Below are positions 44,879 through 54,421 of a stretch of 64,000 nucleotides of DNA, in pieces. This DNA is from Massilia sp. H-1. GTDB taxonomy: Bacteria > Pseudomonadota > Gammaproteobacteria > Burkholderiales > Burkholderiaceae_D. The notes beneath the pieces are model-generated. The model saw only the letters and a list, made by a program, of their open reading frames with translations, did not search any database and was not told where the DNA came from. The stretch spans positions 1 to 64,000 of the forward strand of contig CP087969.1 of the NCBI GenBank assembly GCA_024703915.1. Reading direction: 5' to 3'. The stretch's first letter is position 1; the number at the start of each line of letters is the position of its first letter. Both the position numbers and the translations under genes were made by a program.

Positions 44879-46153
44879 TTATCCGTATTTGCGCACGGCA
44901 TCGAGCGCCAGGCCGGCGCCGATGCTGCCGAACAGGTCGCCTTCGACCTTGCGCGCGTTCGGCAGCAGTGCGCCGATCCGCTCGCGCAGCATGCGCACCC
45001 CGCTCGAGCCGCCCGTGAAGAACACGGTATCGACCGCGTCAGCGCGCACAGCCTAAGCATCGGTCAGCAGCTTGAGCACGGTGTGCTCGACCGAGCCGAC
45101 CAGGTGGCCGATCGCTTCCTCGAAGGCGGGACGCTGCAGCAGGACCGAGGTGGACGGCGACAGGCGTTCGAGCGCCAGTTCGGTCTCGGTGGCGCCCGAC
45201 AGCGCGATCTTGCCCTCTTCCACCTTCATCGCCAGCCAGTGGCCGGCGCGCTCGTCGATCAGGCGCTGCAGGCAGGGCCAGCTTGTCCGGCTCGCGCGTC
45301 GCGCGCCACGTCGGCCAGCTGGGTCCAGGTTTTCTTGGTGTACGCCAGGTTGATCGTGTGCCAGGTCGCCAGATTGAAGTAATAGCTCGACGGAATCGCG
45401 CTGTCATTGGTCAGCAGGGACTGGTAGCCCAGCAGCGGCATCACCGACGACAGGCTCAGGTACTTGTCGAAATCGGTGCCGCCGATGTGCACGCCGCCGG
45501 TGGCGAGGATGTCGTCGCGCCGTTCGGCCTTGCGCGCGCTCGGGCGACAGGCGCACCAGCGAAAAGTCCGAGGTACCGCCGCCGATGTCGGCGATCAGCA
45601 CCAGTTCTTCGCGCTCGATCTGGGATTCATAGTCGAAGGCGGCGGCGATCGGCTCGTACTGGAAGGACACGTCCTTGAAGCCGACCGCGCGCGATGCTTA
45701 AGCCAGGGTGTCTTCGGCCAGCTGGTCGGCCTCTTTACTGTCGTCAATGAAGAACACGGGGCGGCCGAACACGGCCGAAGTGAATTCACGTCCCGCTTCG
45801 CGCTCGGCGCGGCGCTTGACCTCGCCAATGAAGTGGGCCAGCAGCATGCGGAACGGCAAGGCACGGCCGCCGACCTCGGTCTGGCCGTCGATCAGGCTGG
45901 TCCCGAGCAAGCTCTTGAGCGAGCGCATGAGACGGCCTTCATAGCTTACCAGGTAGTTAGCCAGGGCCGCACGGCCGTAGCTGACCTCGTCGTCGTCGGC
46001 GTTGAAGAACACCACCGACGGCAAGGTCGCCTTGCCATCTTCGAGCGCCAGCAGGCTGGTGGCGGCGGCCGGACGCGGGCCGCTCCCCTGGGAGCGGACC
46101 CACCCTACCGTGGAATTGGATGTGCCGAAATCGACGCCGCAAGCAGTGGCCAT
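44879..46153 (-). CDS. YegD-like Hsp70-family protein (frameshifts in sequence)
   Basis: Short Hsp70 without the substrate-binding tail. Start MATACGVDFGTSNSTVGW (phosphate 1), LIADIGGGTSDFSLVRL (phosphate 2), ADAVDTVFFTGGSSGVRMLRERI (adenosine motif). Breaks at 45697 (TLAGIARAVGF), 45540, 45270 and 45052 (TDAGCARPD); the first and last match GCCGGC. About 425 residues, YegD size. Its operon partner is the DEDDh exonuclease. Confidence 0.9.
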
Positions 46154-46316
46154 GGAACCCTTTATCGTAAGGGGCGGTATTTTACCAGAAATGCGGTCCC
46201 GGCGGCCAGCGATGGCGCTGTCGTCCATTTCGGCAACACATCGCGCGTATTCACGCAATTGTAGTTGCCTTGGGGAAATTAAGAGGACTACACTGCAAGC
46301 AGCCCATATTGACACC

Positions 46317-47394
46317 ATGACCAAATCCACGCCACCGCTCAGTTACACCATTGCCGACATCAAGGCCCTGATTCACCGCGAGGCGCGGCGCGTCACCTCG
46401 TATGACGTGGCCTCGCTGGCCGGGGGTATCGCAGTCGGCCGTGTCGCGCTGCTTCAAACCGGGGGCCAGCGTGTCGAAAGCAACTTACGCCCGCGTGATG
46501 CAGGCCGCCACCGCGCTCGACTACACCCCGAATGCGGCCGCGCGCAGCCTGATCACGCGCCGCTCGAACCAGATCGCCCTGCTGGTGTCGAACGTGGTGA
46601 CGCTGCACTATCCGGAAGTCATTGCCGAGCTGAGCCGCCAATTCAGCCTGCAGGGCATCCGCATCCTCTTGTTTACCCTGCCGCGCGAAGCCGATGTCGA
46701 CCAGATCCTGGCCGAAGTCTGGCGCCATCCGGTGGACGGCGCCATCGTCGCCGCCCGCCTGGGCGCCCAGCAGGTGGCCGAATTCGAGCGGCGCGGCATT
46801 CCCTTCGTCCTGTTCAACCGCAACCTGCGCGAGCGCACCGTCAACGCGGTCGTGTGCGACCAGGTCGATGCGGCGCGCACGCTAGTGTCGCGCCTGGCCA
46901 TCGCCGATGGCCACAAGCGCTTTGCCATGATCGAAGGACCGCGCGATTCCGTGATTGCCCAGGACCGCTCGCGCGGCGTCACGCAGCGGCTGGCCGAACT
47001 GGGCCTGGCCGCCCCGCTGGTGGTGAGCGGCAACAACGATTACGACAGCGGCGGGCGCGGCTTGCGCGAAATCATCGCCCGCCTGGGCGAGGTGCCGGAC
47101 GCCGTCATTTGCGGCAATGACGTGACCGCCATGGGCTGCGTCGACACCGCGCGCCACGACATGAAGCTCGATGTGCCGGGCCAGCTGTCGATCACCGGCT
47201 TCGACGGCGTGGAACAGGCGGCCTGGCTCAGCTACCGCCTGACCACCGTGCGCCAGCCGGTGCACGTGATGACCCTGGCCGCGGCCGAGATGCTGACCGG
47301 CCTGATCCGCAATTCCGGCGCCGCCACCGAGCGCCGCGTGTTCGCCGCCTGCGTGGTGGAAGGCGCGACCGCGCGCCTGGGCCCGGCCTCCTAG
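46317..47394 (+). CDS. LacI-family transcriptional regulator (frameshift in sequence)
   Basis: N-terminal HTH VTSYDVASLAGVSQSAVSRCFKPGASVSKATYARVMQAAT, split near 46425-46460, then the periplasmic-binding-like effector domain (ALLVSNVVTLHYPEVIAELSRQF ... GRGLREIIARLGEVPDAVICGNDVTAMGC ... ITGFDGVEQA). About 359 residues. The start MTKSTPPLSYTIADIKALIHR adds ~25 residues before the HTH, an unusual leader. Divergent from the Hsp70 gene; target unknown. Confidence 0.9.
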
Positions 47395-47415
47395 TCCCAG
47401 CCTCCTAGTCCCGGC

Positions 47416-48014
47416 TTAAGCAGCCAGGCGCACGGCGTCGTCGAGCCGGTCGTTACCCCAGAACATCTCCGAGCCGACCAAGAAGGTGGGCGCGCCAAAC
47501 ACGCCCATCCGGTGTGCATGGGCAACCTGGTCGCGCAGGCGCGCCTTGACCTCGTCGGCCCTGGCGGCGGCCATCAGGGCCTCGGCCTAAGCAAGCCCAT
47601 GTCCTTGAGCACGGCGCTGACCAACGCATCGCCGCCGATGTCCTGGTCGAGCGCGAAATTGAGCAGCATGATGCGGCGGCTGAACTCGGCGCCCCAGGGG
47701 GCTTGCGCGCCCAGCAGGGCGACCCGCGTTGCTTGCACGGCGGTGCGCGGAAAGACGCTCGGACGGCGGAACGGCAAGCCGTATTTGGCGCCCTCGCGAA
47801 CCATGTCCTTCCAGACATACTCGCCCTTCTCTTTCTGCAGCACGAAGGGCGAATTGTCCCAGCCGAAGGACTTGAAGATCGGGCCGAGCAGAAAGGGCCG
47901 CCAGACCAGCGGCACGCCGTGCGCGGCAGCCAGCGCTTCAATGCGCATGACCGACAGGTAACTATAGTTACTGCCGAAGTCGTACCAGAATTCGATGGGA
48001 GTGGGCGTGCTCAT
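47416..48014 (-). CDS. DsbA-fold 2-hydroxychromene-2-carboxylate isomerase / GST-kappa family protein
   Basis: Start MSTPTPIEFWYDFGSNYSYLSVMRIEALA, the family N-terminus with Ser in place of the DsbA CxxC (GSNYSYLS). It continues WRPFLLGPIFKSFGWDNSPF and ends MGVFGAPTFLVGSEMFWGNDRL. A break at 47585 is GCCGGCC read as GCTTAGGCC. The stop (TAA inside GCTTAAGC at 47416) is itself suspect, so the true C-terminus may differ. About 200 residues. In catabolism it is glutathione-dependent; here the pathway is unknown. Confidence 0.85.
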
Positions 48015-48151
48015 ACGGCCTCATGAAAAGTTCGAGCATCCATACTACACATTAATCTTTTTCTATGATTGTGATATTTGGTGATGGACTTTCTCTGATT
48101 CTCCTCTAGCCTGTAAGTGGACTCCCTCGCCACTTCTTGCGAAAGATCATC

Positions 48152-48757
48152 ATGCGACTGACAGAAATGATTTCAGAAGTTCAGACCAAGCTCGGCATTG
48201 CCCACGACGGCAAGGCCGGTCCCGAAACCTGGAATGCGATCTACAACCGCATCGTCAGCCCGCAAGCGGCCGATCTGGCCGCCAGCACGCCGCTGCTGCC
48301 GGTGGATGCCCGCAGCGAAAAATGCATTGCCACCTTGCATCCGTCGGTGCAGCCGTATGCGCGCGTGATGGAAAAGGCGAAATCGGTCGGCATCACGATC
48401 AAGATCATCAGCGGCTTGCGCACCTACGAGGAACAGAATGCCCTGTACGCCCAGGGCCGCACGGCGCCCGGGCGCATCGTGACCAATGCGCGGGCCGGAC
48501 AGTCGAACCACAATTTCGGCATCGCCTTCGATATCGGCGTGTTCGAATCAGGCCAGTACAAGGGCGAGTCGCCCAAGTACAAAGTGGTCGGTGCGCTGGG
48601 GGTGGAACTGGGTCTGGAATGGGGCGGCAACTGGAAAACGATCCACGACGAGCCGCACTTCCAGCTGCGTCCGATCTGGGCCGATGCCCTGGCCGAAAAG
48701 CAAATGCTGGCCGCGCTGAGAATGCGCCATGATGCGGGGGCGGATTACTTTGCGTAA
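48152..48757 (+). CDS. M15-family L,D/D-Ala peptidase (peptidoglycan hydrolase)
   Basis: N-terminal peptidoglycan-binding-like stretch (EVQTKLGIAHDGKAGPETWNAIYNRI). M15 domain with zinc ligands in SNHNFGIAFDIG and DEPHFQLRP, plus ISGLRTYEEQNALYAQGR. About 201 residues, complete. No signal peptide, as in phage endolysins and T6SS-type effectors. Start 48152 gives MRLTEMISEV; an upstream GTG-like start at 48137 is also open. Next to a TagH-domain gene on the opposite strand. Confidence 0.88.
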   Translation: MRLTEMISEVQTKLGIAHDGKAGPETWNAIYNRIVSPQAADLAASTPLLPVDARSEKCIATLHPSVQPYARVMEKAKSVGITIKIISGLRTYEEQNALYAQGRTAPGRIVTNARAGQSNHNFGIAFDIGVFESGQYKGESPKYKVVGALGVELGLEWGGNWKTIHDEPHFQLRPIWADALAEKQMLAALRMRHDAGADYFA

Positions 48758-48818
48758 CACGCAGGCAGCCAGGCGCATCGCGCGCCCGGCCTGAGGCGGT
48801 CGCTCAGCTCAGCGCTTG

Positions 48819-49436
48819 ACGCCGGGCGACGCGGCGTTCACTTCCTTTTCGTAGGCGTCGAGGAAGTCCGGTCCGAACAGCAATTTGAAATTGTCTTGCG
48901 CTTCAGCCTAAGCAATCTTGGCGTGCTGCTGGCAGAACTGATCCCACAGGGCCGCCTTGCGCTGCATCGGAATCAGGCGATACTGCATGCTGTTCTTGAT
49001 CGATGCTTCAGAAACGCTCGGGACGCAGGCGGTGCAAGACCTTGTTCATGCTGGCCTTGGTTCCCGCGACCACGCCCTTCTGGTGTCCTTGCAAATCGGC
49101 CATGGCATCCTCGATCGCTTCGAGCGGTTCCATAAAGCCAGGCATCTTCTTGCGCAACATCTGGGTCATCACGGTCTGGCTGTCCGGGAAGAACTTCAGC
49201 GGATTATTGTTCCGCAAAACAACCACCGTCACCCCAGCCTTGACCTCTTGCTTGACCAGCGAACGCATGGCCAGCAAATCGATCACGCCCTGCAGGCTAC
49301 CGGCAAGCATCTTGCCCATGGTTTCCATCATTTCAGGGCTCAGGCTGGCGATCGCTTCCGGAGTCAATCCGGCGCCGCGCAGGAATGCTTGGCGTAACAC
49401 TTCATTCTGGTCGATGTGCATGTCCAAGTCCGTCAT
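48819..49436 (-). CDS. Orphan TagH-like C-terminal domain protein (type VI secretion FHA-associated)
   Basis: NEVLRQAFLRGAGLTPEAIASLSPEMMETMGKMLAGSLQGVIDLLAMRSLVKQEV and NNNPLKFFPDSQTVMTQMLRKKMPGFMEPLEAIEDAMADLQGHQKGVVAGTKASMNKVLHRL match the conserved C-terminal region of T6SS FHA proteins (TagH/ImpI). The protein starts MTDLDMHIDQ and has no FHA domain. A break at 49010 and one at 48907 precede the LLFGPDFLDAYEKEV end. About 205 residues. No other T6SS genes are near. Confidence 0.75.
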
Positions 49437-49645
49437 AAAGATGTCTCCTGACTAATAATTGTTAGTATTCAGAAATGATGCCAGATGTTCAGGAATTGTG
49501 GCAAGACGGTTGCCAATTATTACAATTAAAATGCCGGAAAATGAAAACGGTGGACGAGACAATTGCCCCTAGGTCATGAGTCTGGACAGATGTTAAGATA
49601 CTCCGCTGCTTAAGCCCCCGAGTAAGCCTTTGCCTCAGGAATTTC

Positions 49646-50500
49646 ATGCCAGTGCAAGCGCCATCGACACGCTATTCTCCCCTGCTTTCCGGTCCGGGCA
49701 AAGTCCAGGAACTCCCGTTTGCCCCGCCCCCCTGGGTGCTGCAGCAATGCCTGGAAACGGATTTCATCTTCCTGGCCAATCCATTAGCCTACGAAGAACT
49801 GAGCGAGACCTATGCCTACGAGGTCACGTTCGAGAAGGAATCGCGCGCCCGCAAGGAAGCCGAACCGGTGCGCTACGCCATCAGCACCGCCCTCAAACGC
49901 TTCCGCTCGCAAGTGCTAAAACGCAACAAAGTGCTGGACATGCTGAAGACCCTGATCGGGCAATCGGACGCGGCGCGGATCAATGTGCTCGACGTGGGTT
50001 GCGGCTGGGGTGAACTGCTGCAGCACATGATGACCTCGCTCCCGGATGCGCAGCGCGCGTGGCCCCCGCACGGCGTGGAAATATCGCGCCAGCTGGCCCG
50101 CCTGTCCGACGAAAAGCTGCAGCCATTGGGCGGACGCTGCATTCATGCCTCGGCCCAGGATGGCATCCTGCGCTTCGACGAGAACTACTTCGACATCATC
50201 GTCATGGCGTCGTTCCTGGAACACGAATCGAATCCGCTGGCGGTGCTGGAAAACTGCCGCAAGCGCCTCAAGCCGAACGGCACCATCATCGTCAAGGTGC
50301 CCAACTTCGCCTGCTACAACCGCATGCTGCGCGGCGCGCTGGAGCGGCTTCCGCTGGCCCGATCACGTCAATTACTTCACCCCCGCCACCTTGCGCGCCA
50401 TTGCTTAAGCAAGGCCGGGCTGGACATCACCCGCATGGGCGTGCTGGACCGGACCCCGTTCAGCGACAGCATGTACGCCCTGATGCGGGTCGCCGCCTGA
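49646..50500 (+). CDS. Class I SAM-dependent methyltransferase (frameshifts in sequence)
   Basis: Motif I INVLDVGCGWGELLQHM, then HGVEISRQLARLS, FDIIVMASFLEHESNPLAVLENCRKRLKPNGTIIVKVPN. C-terminal WPDHVNYFTPATLRAIAGKAGLDI is split at 50355 and 50403 (GCCGGC read as GCTTAAGC). About 285 residues, ending MRVAA. Substrate unknown; the 'PDHVNYFT' signature is frequent in sugar and lipid-glycan methyltransferases. Ends just before the riboswitch. Confidence 0.85.
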   Translation: MPVQAPSTRYSPLLSGPGKVQELPFAPPPWVLQQCLETDFIFLANPLAYEELSETYAYEVTFEKESRARKEAEPVRYAISTALKRFRSQVLKRNKVLDMLKTLIGQSDAARINVLDVGCGWGELLQHMMTSLPDAQRAWPPHGVEISRQLARLSDEKLQPLGGRCIHASAQDGILRFDENYFDIIVMASFLEHESNPLAVLENCRKRLKPNGTIIVKVPNFACYNRMLRGALERLPLARSRQLLHPRHLARHCLSKAGLDITRMGVLDRTPFSDSMYALMRVAA

Positions 50501-50559
50501 GCCGCGAAAATAGTATTTGGAAAAACATATCATTTCGATTATGCTGCCGCTGCGGTCTC

Positions 50560-50770
50560 GCTGAGGCCGCACCCGTGATATCGGGAGAGACTGCCTGCGA
50601 GGCAGCGCCGAAGGAGCAACCGCCCTGGAAACTCTCAGGCAAAAGGACCGATATCGCAATCAAACTCTGAAGAGCTGCTTAGGCCCTTGTCGACCGGTGC
50701 ACCGAAGGAGCAAGCATTGCCTGCCCGCGCAGGTGGATGCGAAATCTCTCAGGTCCAGAACAGAGGGGGT
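50560..50770 (+). ncRNA. Tandem glycine riboswitch (gcvT type), two aptamers
   Basis: Aptamer 1 (about 50570-50665) has the signature GGGAGAGACTGCC, GCCGAAGGAGCAACC and ACTCTCAGGCAAAAGGACCG. Aptamer 2 (about 50695-50770) has CACCGAAGGAGCAAGC, AAATCTCTCAGGTCCAGAAC and AGAGGGGG. A linker of about 30 bases joins them; it holds a suspect GCTTAGGC at 50680. Two co-operative glycine aptamers normally switch glycine cleavage or export genes on. Here the next large gene is L-serine dehydratase, so glycine would induce serine breakdown. Confidence 0.92.
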
Positions 50771-50826
50771 GTCACAGGCGCGCGTTGCGCCTGGACTCCC
50801 CTTTTGACATCTGGAGCCTGCACACC

Positions 50827-50910
50827 ATGAACACCCTCACCGCTGCTGGTGGCTTTGCCACCGCGCCCTCTGACGCCCGCGCGCCGCGTGGCCGACCGCG
50901 TCTTCACGTT
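50827..50910 (+). CDS. Short ORF between riboswitch and serine dehydratase
   Basis: ATG 50827 opens MNTLTAAGGFATAPSDARAP and ends at 50910 in this frame. If one base near 50888 is removed the frame continues [17 protein letters not shown] and overlaps the serine dehydratase start. This could be a leader peptide, a fused N-terminal extension or a gene remnant. I recognise no family. Confidence 0.3.
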
Positions 50911-50931
50911 TAAACTGAAAGAAACTCCGCG

Positions 50932-52324
50932 ATGGACATGAGTGTATTTGACCTCTTCAAGATCGGTATCGGGCCATCGAGCTCGCATACCGTCGGCCCG
51001 ATGGTGGCGGCGCGCCGCTTCCTGCTCGAATGCGGTTCGCTCGAGCGCGCCTGCGCAATCGAGGTCGAGCTGTACGGCTCGCTGGCCCTGACCGGCATCG
51101 GCCACGCCACCGACAAGGCCGTCATCCTCGGCCTGATGGGCGAAACGCCGCAGCGCGTGGTGCCGGGCCAGGTCGACGCCATGCTGACTGCGGCCGAGCT
51201 GGCCGGGGTGCTGTTCTTGCTGGGCACGCAGCCGGTGCCTTTCTCCGCGCGCAAAAATCTGGTCTACCACAAGACGATCAGCCTGCCCGAGCATCCGAAC
51301 GGCATGCGCTTCACACTGACCCTGGACGATGGCAGTTTCATCGAACGTGTTTTTTTCGGTCGGTGGCGGGTTCATTCGCGCCGCCGATGAATCGCAGGCG
51401 CCCCAGCAGGATGGCGGCAAGGCGCCACTGCCCTTCCCCTTCGACACCATGAGCGAGCTGCTGGCCCATGGCCAGCGCACCGGCTTGTCGATCGCGCGAT
51501 GCTGCGCGACAACGAAAAGGCGCGCATGAGCGAGGCCGAACTGGACGCCGGGATCGACAAGATCTGGCAAGTCATGCACGACTGCATCGACCAGGGCCTG
51601 GCCACGGATGGCCACCTGCCAGGCGGACTGAACGTCAAGCGGCGGGCGGCGAAGCTGTGGTCGCAGGTGCAGGAAGCGCGCAAAAGCGAGGACCTGAGCT
51701 AGGCCGCTGCCGCACGCGGCCATGCATCACGTGAGCCTGTACGCCATGGCCGTCAACGAAGAGAATGCGGTCGGCGGGCGCGTGGTCACCGCGCCCACGA
51801 ATGGCGCGGCGGGCATCATTCCGGCCGTGCTGCGCTACTACGCCCAGGATTGCGCGGCGGCCGATCCGGTCGGCGGGATCCGCGACTTCATGCTCACGGC
51901 CGCCGCGGTCGGCATGCTGTGCAAGCGCAACGCCTCGATTTCCGGCGCCGAGGTCGGTTGCCAGGGCGAAGTCGGCGTGGCCTGCGCCATGGCGGCGGCG
52001 GGCCTGGCGGCGGCGCTCGGTGGCAGCAATGAACAGATCGAGAACGCGGCCGAGATCGGCATCGAACACCACCTGGGCATGACCTGCGACCCGATCGGCG
52101 GCCTGGTGCAGATCCCCTGCATCGAGCGCAACGGCATGGGCGCGATCAAGGCGATCACGGCCGCGTCGCTCGCGCTCAAGGGCGACGGCAGCCACTTCGT
52201 CAGTTTCGACGAAGTGGTCGAGACGATGCGCCAGACCGGCGCCGACATGCAGGAAAAGTACAAGGAAACGTCGCTGGGCGGGCTGGCCATTCACGTGGTG
52301 ACGGTCAATCACGCGGCTTGCTAG
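50932..52324 (+). CDS. sdaA: L-serine ammonia-lyase (4Fe-4S), riboswitch-controlled copy
   Basis: Second complete serine dehydratase, start [24 protein letters not shown], with [47 protein letters not shown] and [19 protein letters not shown] and end [10 protein letters not shown], nearly identical in motifs to the copy at 26179. Breaks at 51355, 51495 and 51705. About 464 residues. It lies behind the tandem glycine riboswitch. Confidence 0.94.
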
Positions 52325-52665
52325 GGAGGCGGGCCATTGACACCGAGGCGCGGAAAAGGTGTGGCCCATTTGATTCATTCCCGTCATTCGAACAGCAGCG
52401 CATCTCAATTTGAGATTGGCGGCTCTCATGCGCGTGATTCCCGACACCCCCGGGCAGCGTTGCAGGAATGCGATAAATTGACGCTGATATGAATCAGGAG
52501 GCTGCTACTTCGCATCGGACCTTTCCAGTGCGGCGCCGTGCGTAAGCCAAACCATGATGCAGGGGCGAGTTTGCATACTGCAAAATGTAAGCCGATTGGC
52601 GAGTCTTCCGGTAAGTCTCGAACCGGTACGGATGATCGAACGAATCGGTCGGCAAGCTCACTAGG
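52325..52665. other. Intergenic stretch, no gene seen
   Basis: 341 bases between the serine dehydratase stop and the IS256 left end. I see no convincing ORF, tRNA or terminator. Local GC falls. A short AATTTGAGATTG segment at 52406 is the only inverted-looking motif. The IS interrupts the sequence here, so the gene remnant seen at 54020 has no partner on this side that I can read. Confidence 0.6.
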
Positions 52666-52691
52666 GGGTGTCCTGAATTTTGTGTAAAACG
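52666..52691. repeat. Left inverted repeat of the IS256-family element
   Basis: Starts GGGTGTCCTGAATTTTGTGT. Shares TTTTGTGTAAAACG and GGGTGT with the right end in inverted orientation. Confidence 0.88.
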
Positions 52692-52700
52692 GGGTTTCGT

Positions 52701-53958
52701 TTAGTGCTGCGAGATTCGGTCTTCAAACTGGATGGTGAAGCGGTTAAGCGCTCCTTTCCAGTCCCGTATTGGCATCGTCCACTTCTTGCTGATGTTGTTA
52801 AGCGCCAGGTAGAACAGCTTGCTGACGGCTTCATCGGTTGGGAACGAGCTGCGGGTTTTAATGACTTTTCGCAGGCTCATATTAATCGATTCAATGGCAT
52901 TGGTGGTGTAGATGACTTTGCGGATTTCCGCTGGGTAGTCGAAGAATGGGATGATGCGCGCCCAGTTGCGGCGCCACGACTGGCCGATGGGCTCGTACTG
53001 CGCATCCCATTTGGACTCAAACTCAGTGAGCATGAGGTCTGCCTCGTCGGCGGTAGCGGCTGTGTAGATGAGGCGTAGATCGGCGGCCACTTCCTTCTGG
53101 ATTTTCCACGGCACGAAGTTCAGGCTGTTGCGCACCATGTGAACGATGCAGAGCTGGACCGCCGCTTTCGGATAGACCGCTTCGATCGCATCAGGGAAGC
53201 CTTTCAGACCGTCGACGCAGGCGATGAAGATGTCCTGCACGCCACGATTTTTCAGTTCGGTGACGACCTGCAGCCAGAATTTAGCGCCCTCGGTCTGGGC
53301 GATCCACAAGCCCAGCACTTCCTTGTGGCCTTGCATGTTGACGCCAATGGCCAGGAATACGGCCTTGTTGCGTACAGCGCTTAAGGCATCACGCACTTTG
53401 ACGTGGATACAGTCGAGGTACAGGATGGGATAGAGCACGTCGAGCGGGCGGGCCTGCCAAGCCTTCACATCTTCGCTGACGGCGTCCGTGACGTTGGAGA
53501 TGAGAGTTGGCGACACCTCGGCACCGTACATCTCTTCCAGGTGGCTCTGGATCTCATGTACCGTCATTCCGCGGGCGTAGAGTGAGATAATCTTGTCGTC
53601 GAAGCCGGTCCAGCGGGTCTGGTGCTTGGCAATGATTTTCGGATCGAACGTTCCCTGGCGGTCGCGGGGAATATCGATGGGCAGCGCGCCGAAATCGCCC
53701 TTGAGCGTCTTGGCGCTGTGGCCATTGCGGGTGTTGGCGCTGTCGTTGCTGACGGCCCCGCTCTTATCGTGGCCCAGGTGATCGGTCATTTCGACCTCCA
53801 GGGCGCGCTCGACCAGCATCTTGGTCAGTTGCTTCCAGCAGGCCGTTTTCGCCGATCAGGTCTTCAGGTTTTTTGTAGTTGGCCAGCAGGCTGTCGGCCA
53901 GGCTTAGCAGTTCTGGGTCTGGCTTAGCCCGCTTGTTACGCTTTACAACGGTCATCAT
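52701..53958 (-). CDS. IS256-family (Mutator) DDE transposase (frameshift in sequence)
   Basis: MLVERALEVEMTDHLGHDKSGAVSNDSANTRNGHSAKTL is the IS256 N-terminal signature. The catalytic Asp residues lie in YLDCIHVKVRD and IFIACVDGLKGFPDAI, with the C-terminal VIYTTNAIESINMSLRKVIKTR. The first ~40 residues (MTVVKRNKRAKPDPELLSLADSLLANY) are in another frame, joined near 53830. About 418 residues with start 53958. Otherwise intact, so the element may be active. Confidence 0.93.
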
Positions 53959-53993
53959 TTCTCCTTGATGGTGGCAGTTTCCTGCCAAATGAC

Positions 53994-54019
53994 CGTTTTA
54001 CACAAAATTATTTACACCC
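53994..54019. repeat. Right inverted repeat of the IS256-family element
   Basis: Reads TTTTACACAAAATTATTTAC then ACCC on the plus strand, the complement of the left end with three internal mismatches. Confidence 0.88.
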
Positions 54020-54199
54020 TCGACGGTGGCGGCGCCGATCGAAGGAAGAGACACGAAATACGTGTCGCTACGCTGGGACGTCAGAAAGAACACCACAGTC
54101 AAGCTCCAGTACGATATTAGCAAGGACAAGTCCGAATATGCATACCCCTTCTTCGGCGACTCCAAATTGCTGTCGGTGGCCCTGCAAGGGATCTTTTAG
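54020..54199 (+). pseudogene. 3' remnant of an outer-membrane-type gene cut by the IS
   Basis: Open from the IS edge: YVSLRWDVRKNTTVKLQYDISKDKSEYAYPFFGDSKLLSVALQGIF, then TAG at 54197. The alternating polar/hydrophobic pattern and final Phe fit the last strands of an outer-membrane barrel. The N-terminal part is not found on the other side of the IS. Confidence 0.6.
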
Positions 54200-54421
54200 A
54201 GCGCGCAGATCGAACTCCACCCAAGTCAAAGGCCCGATTTCGCCTAGTCGCCATTGGATGTTCGCTGTGGTCTGTGGCTGGCAGGAGTTAACAAGCGTCC
54301 GGTGCCCCCCAACTCGAACGCATTGCTTAGCCGATTCGGTTCGCCGGGGCCCTTCTGCAGCCCGCGCCCGCGCGGTCGAATAGCAGATCCCATACTTTTC
54401 CCATCCAATTACATGATCGGC

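Larger units (their letters stand above)
52666..54019 (-). mobile_element. IS256-family insertion sequence
   Basis: About 1354 bp. Ends are inverted repeats: left GGGTGTCCTGAATTTTGTGT-AAAACG, right (rc) GGGTGTAAATAATTTTGTGT-AAAACGG, agreeing at about 22 of 26 positions. It carries one transposase of the Mutator/IS256 type. I see no clear 8-9 bp target duplication in the flanks (CTCACTAG and CGACGGTG), so insertion may have been followed by deletion. Confidence 0.92.

Noticed and set aside
48152-48757. Phage endolysin as evidence for a prophage
   Set aside because: No capsid, holin or integrase genes nearby; an isolated M15 peptidase is common in chromosomes.
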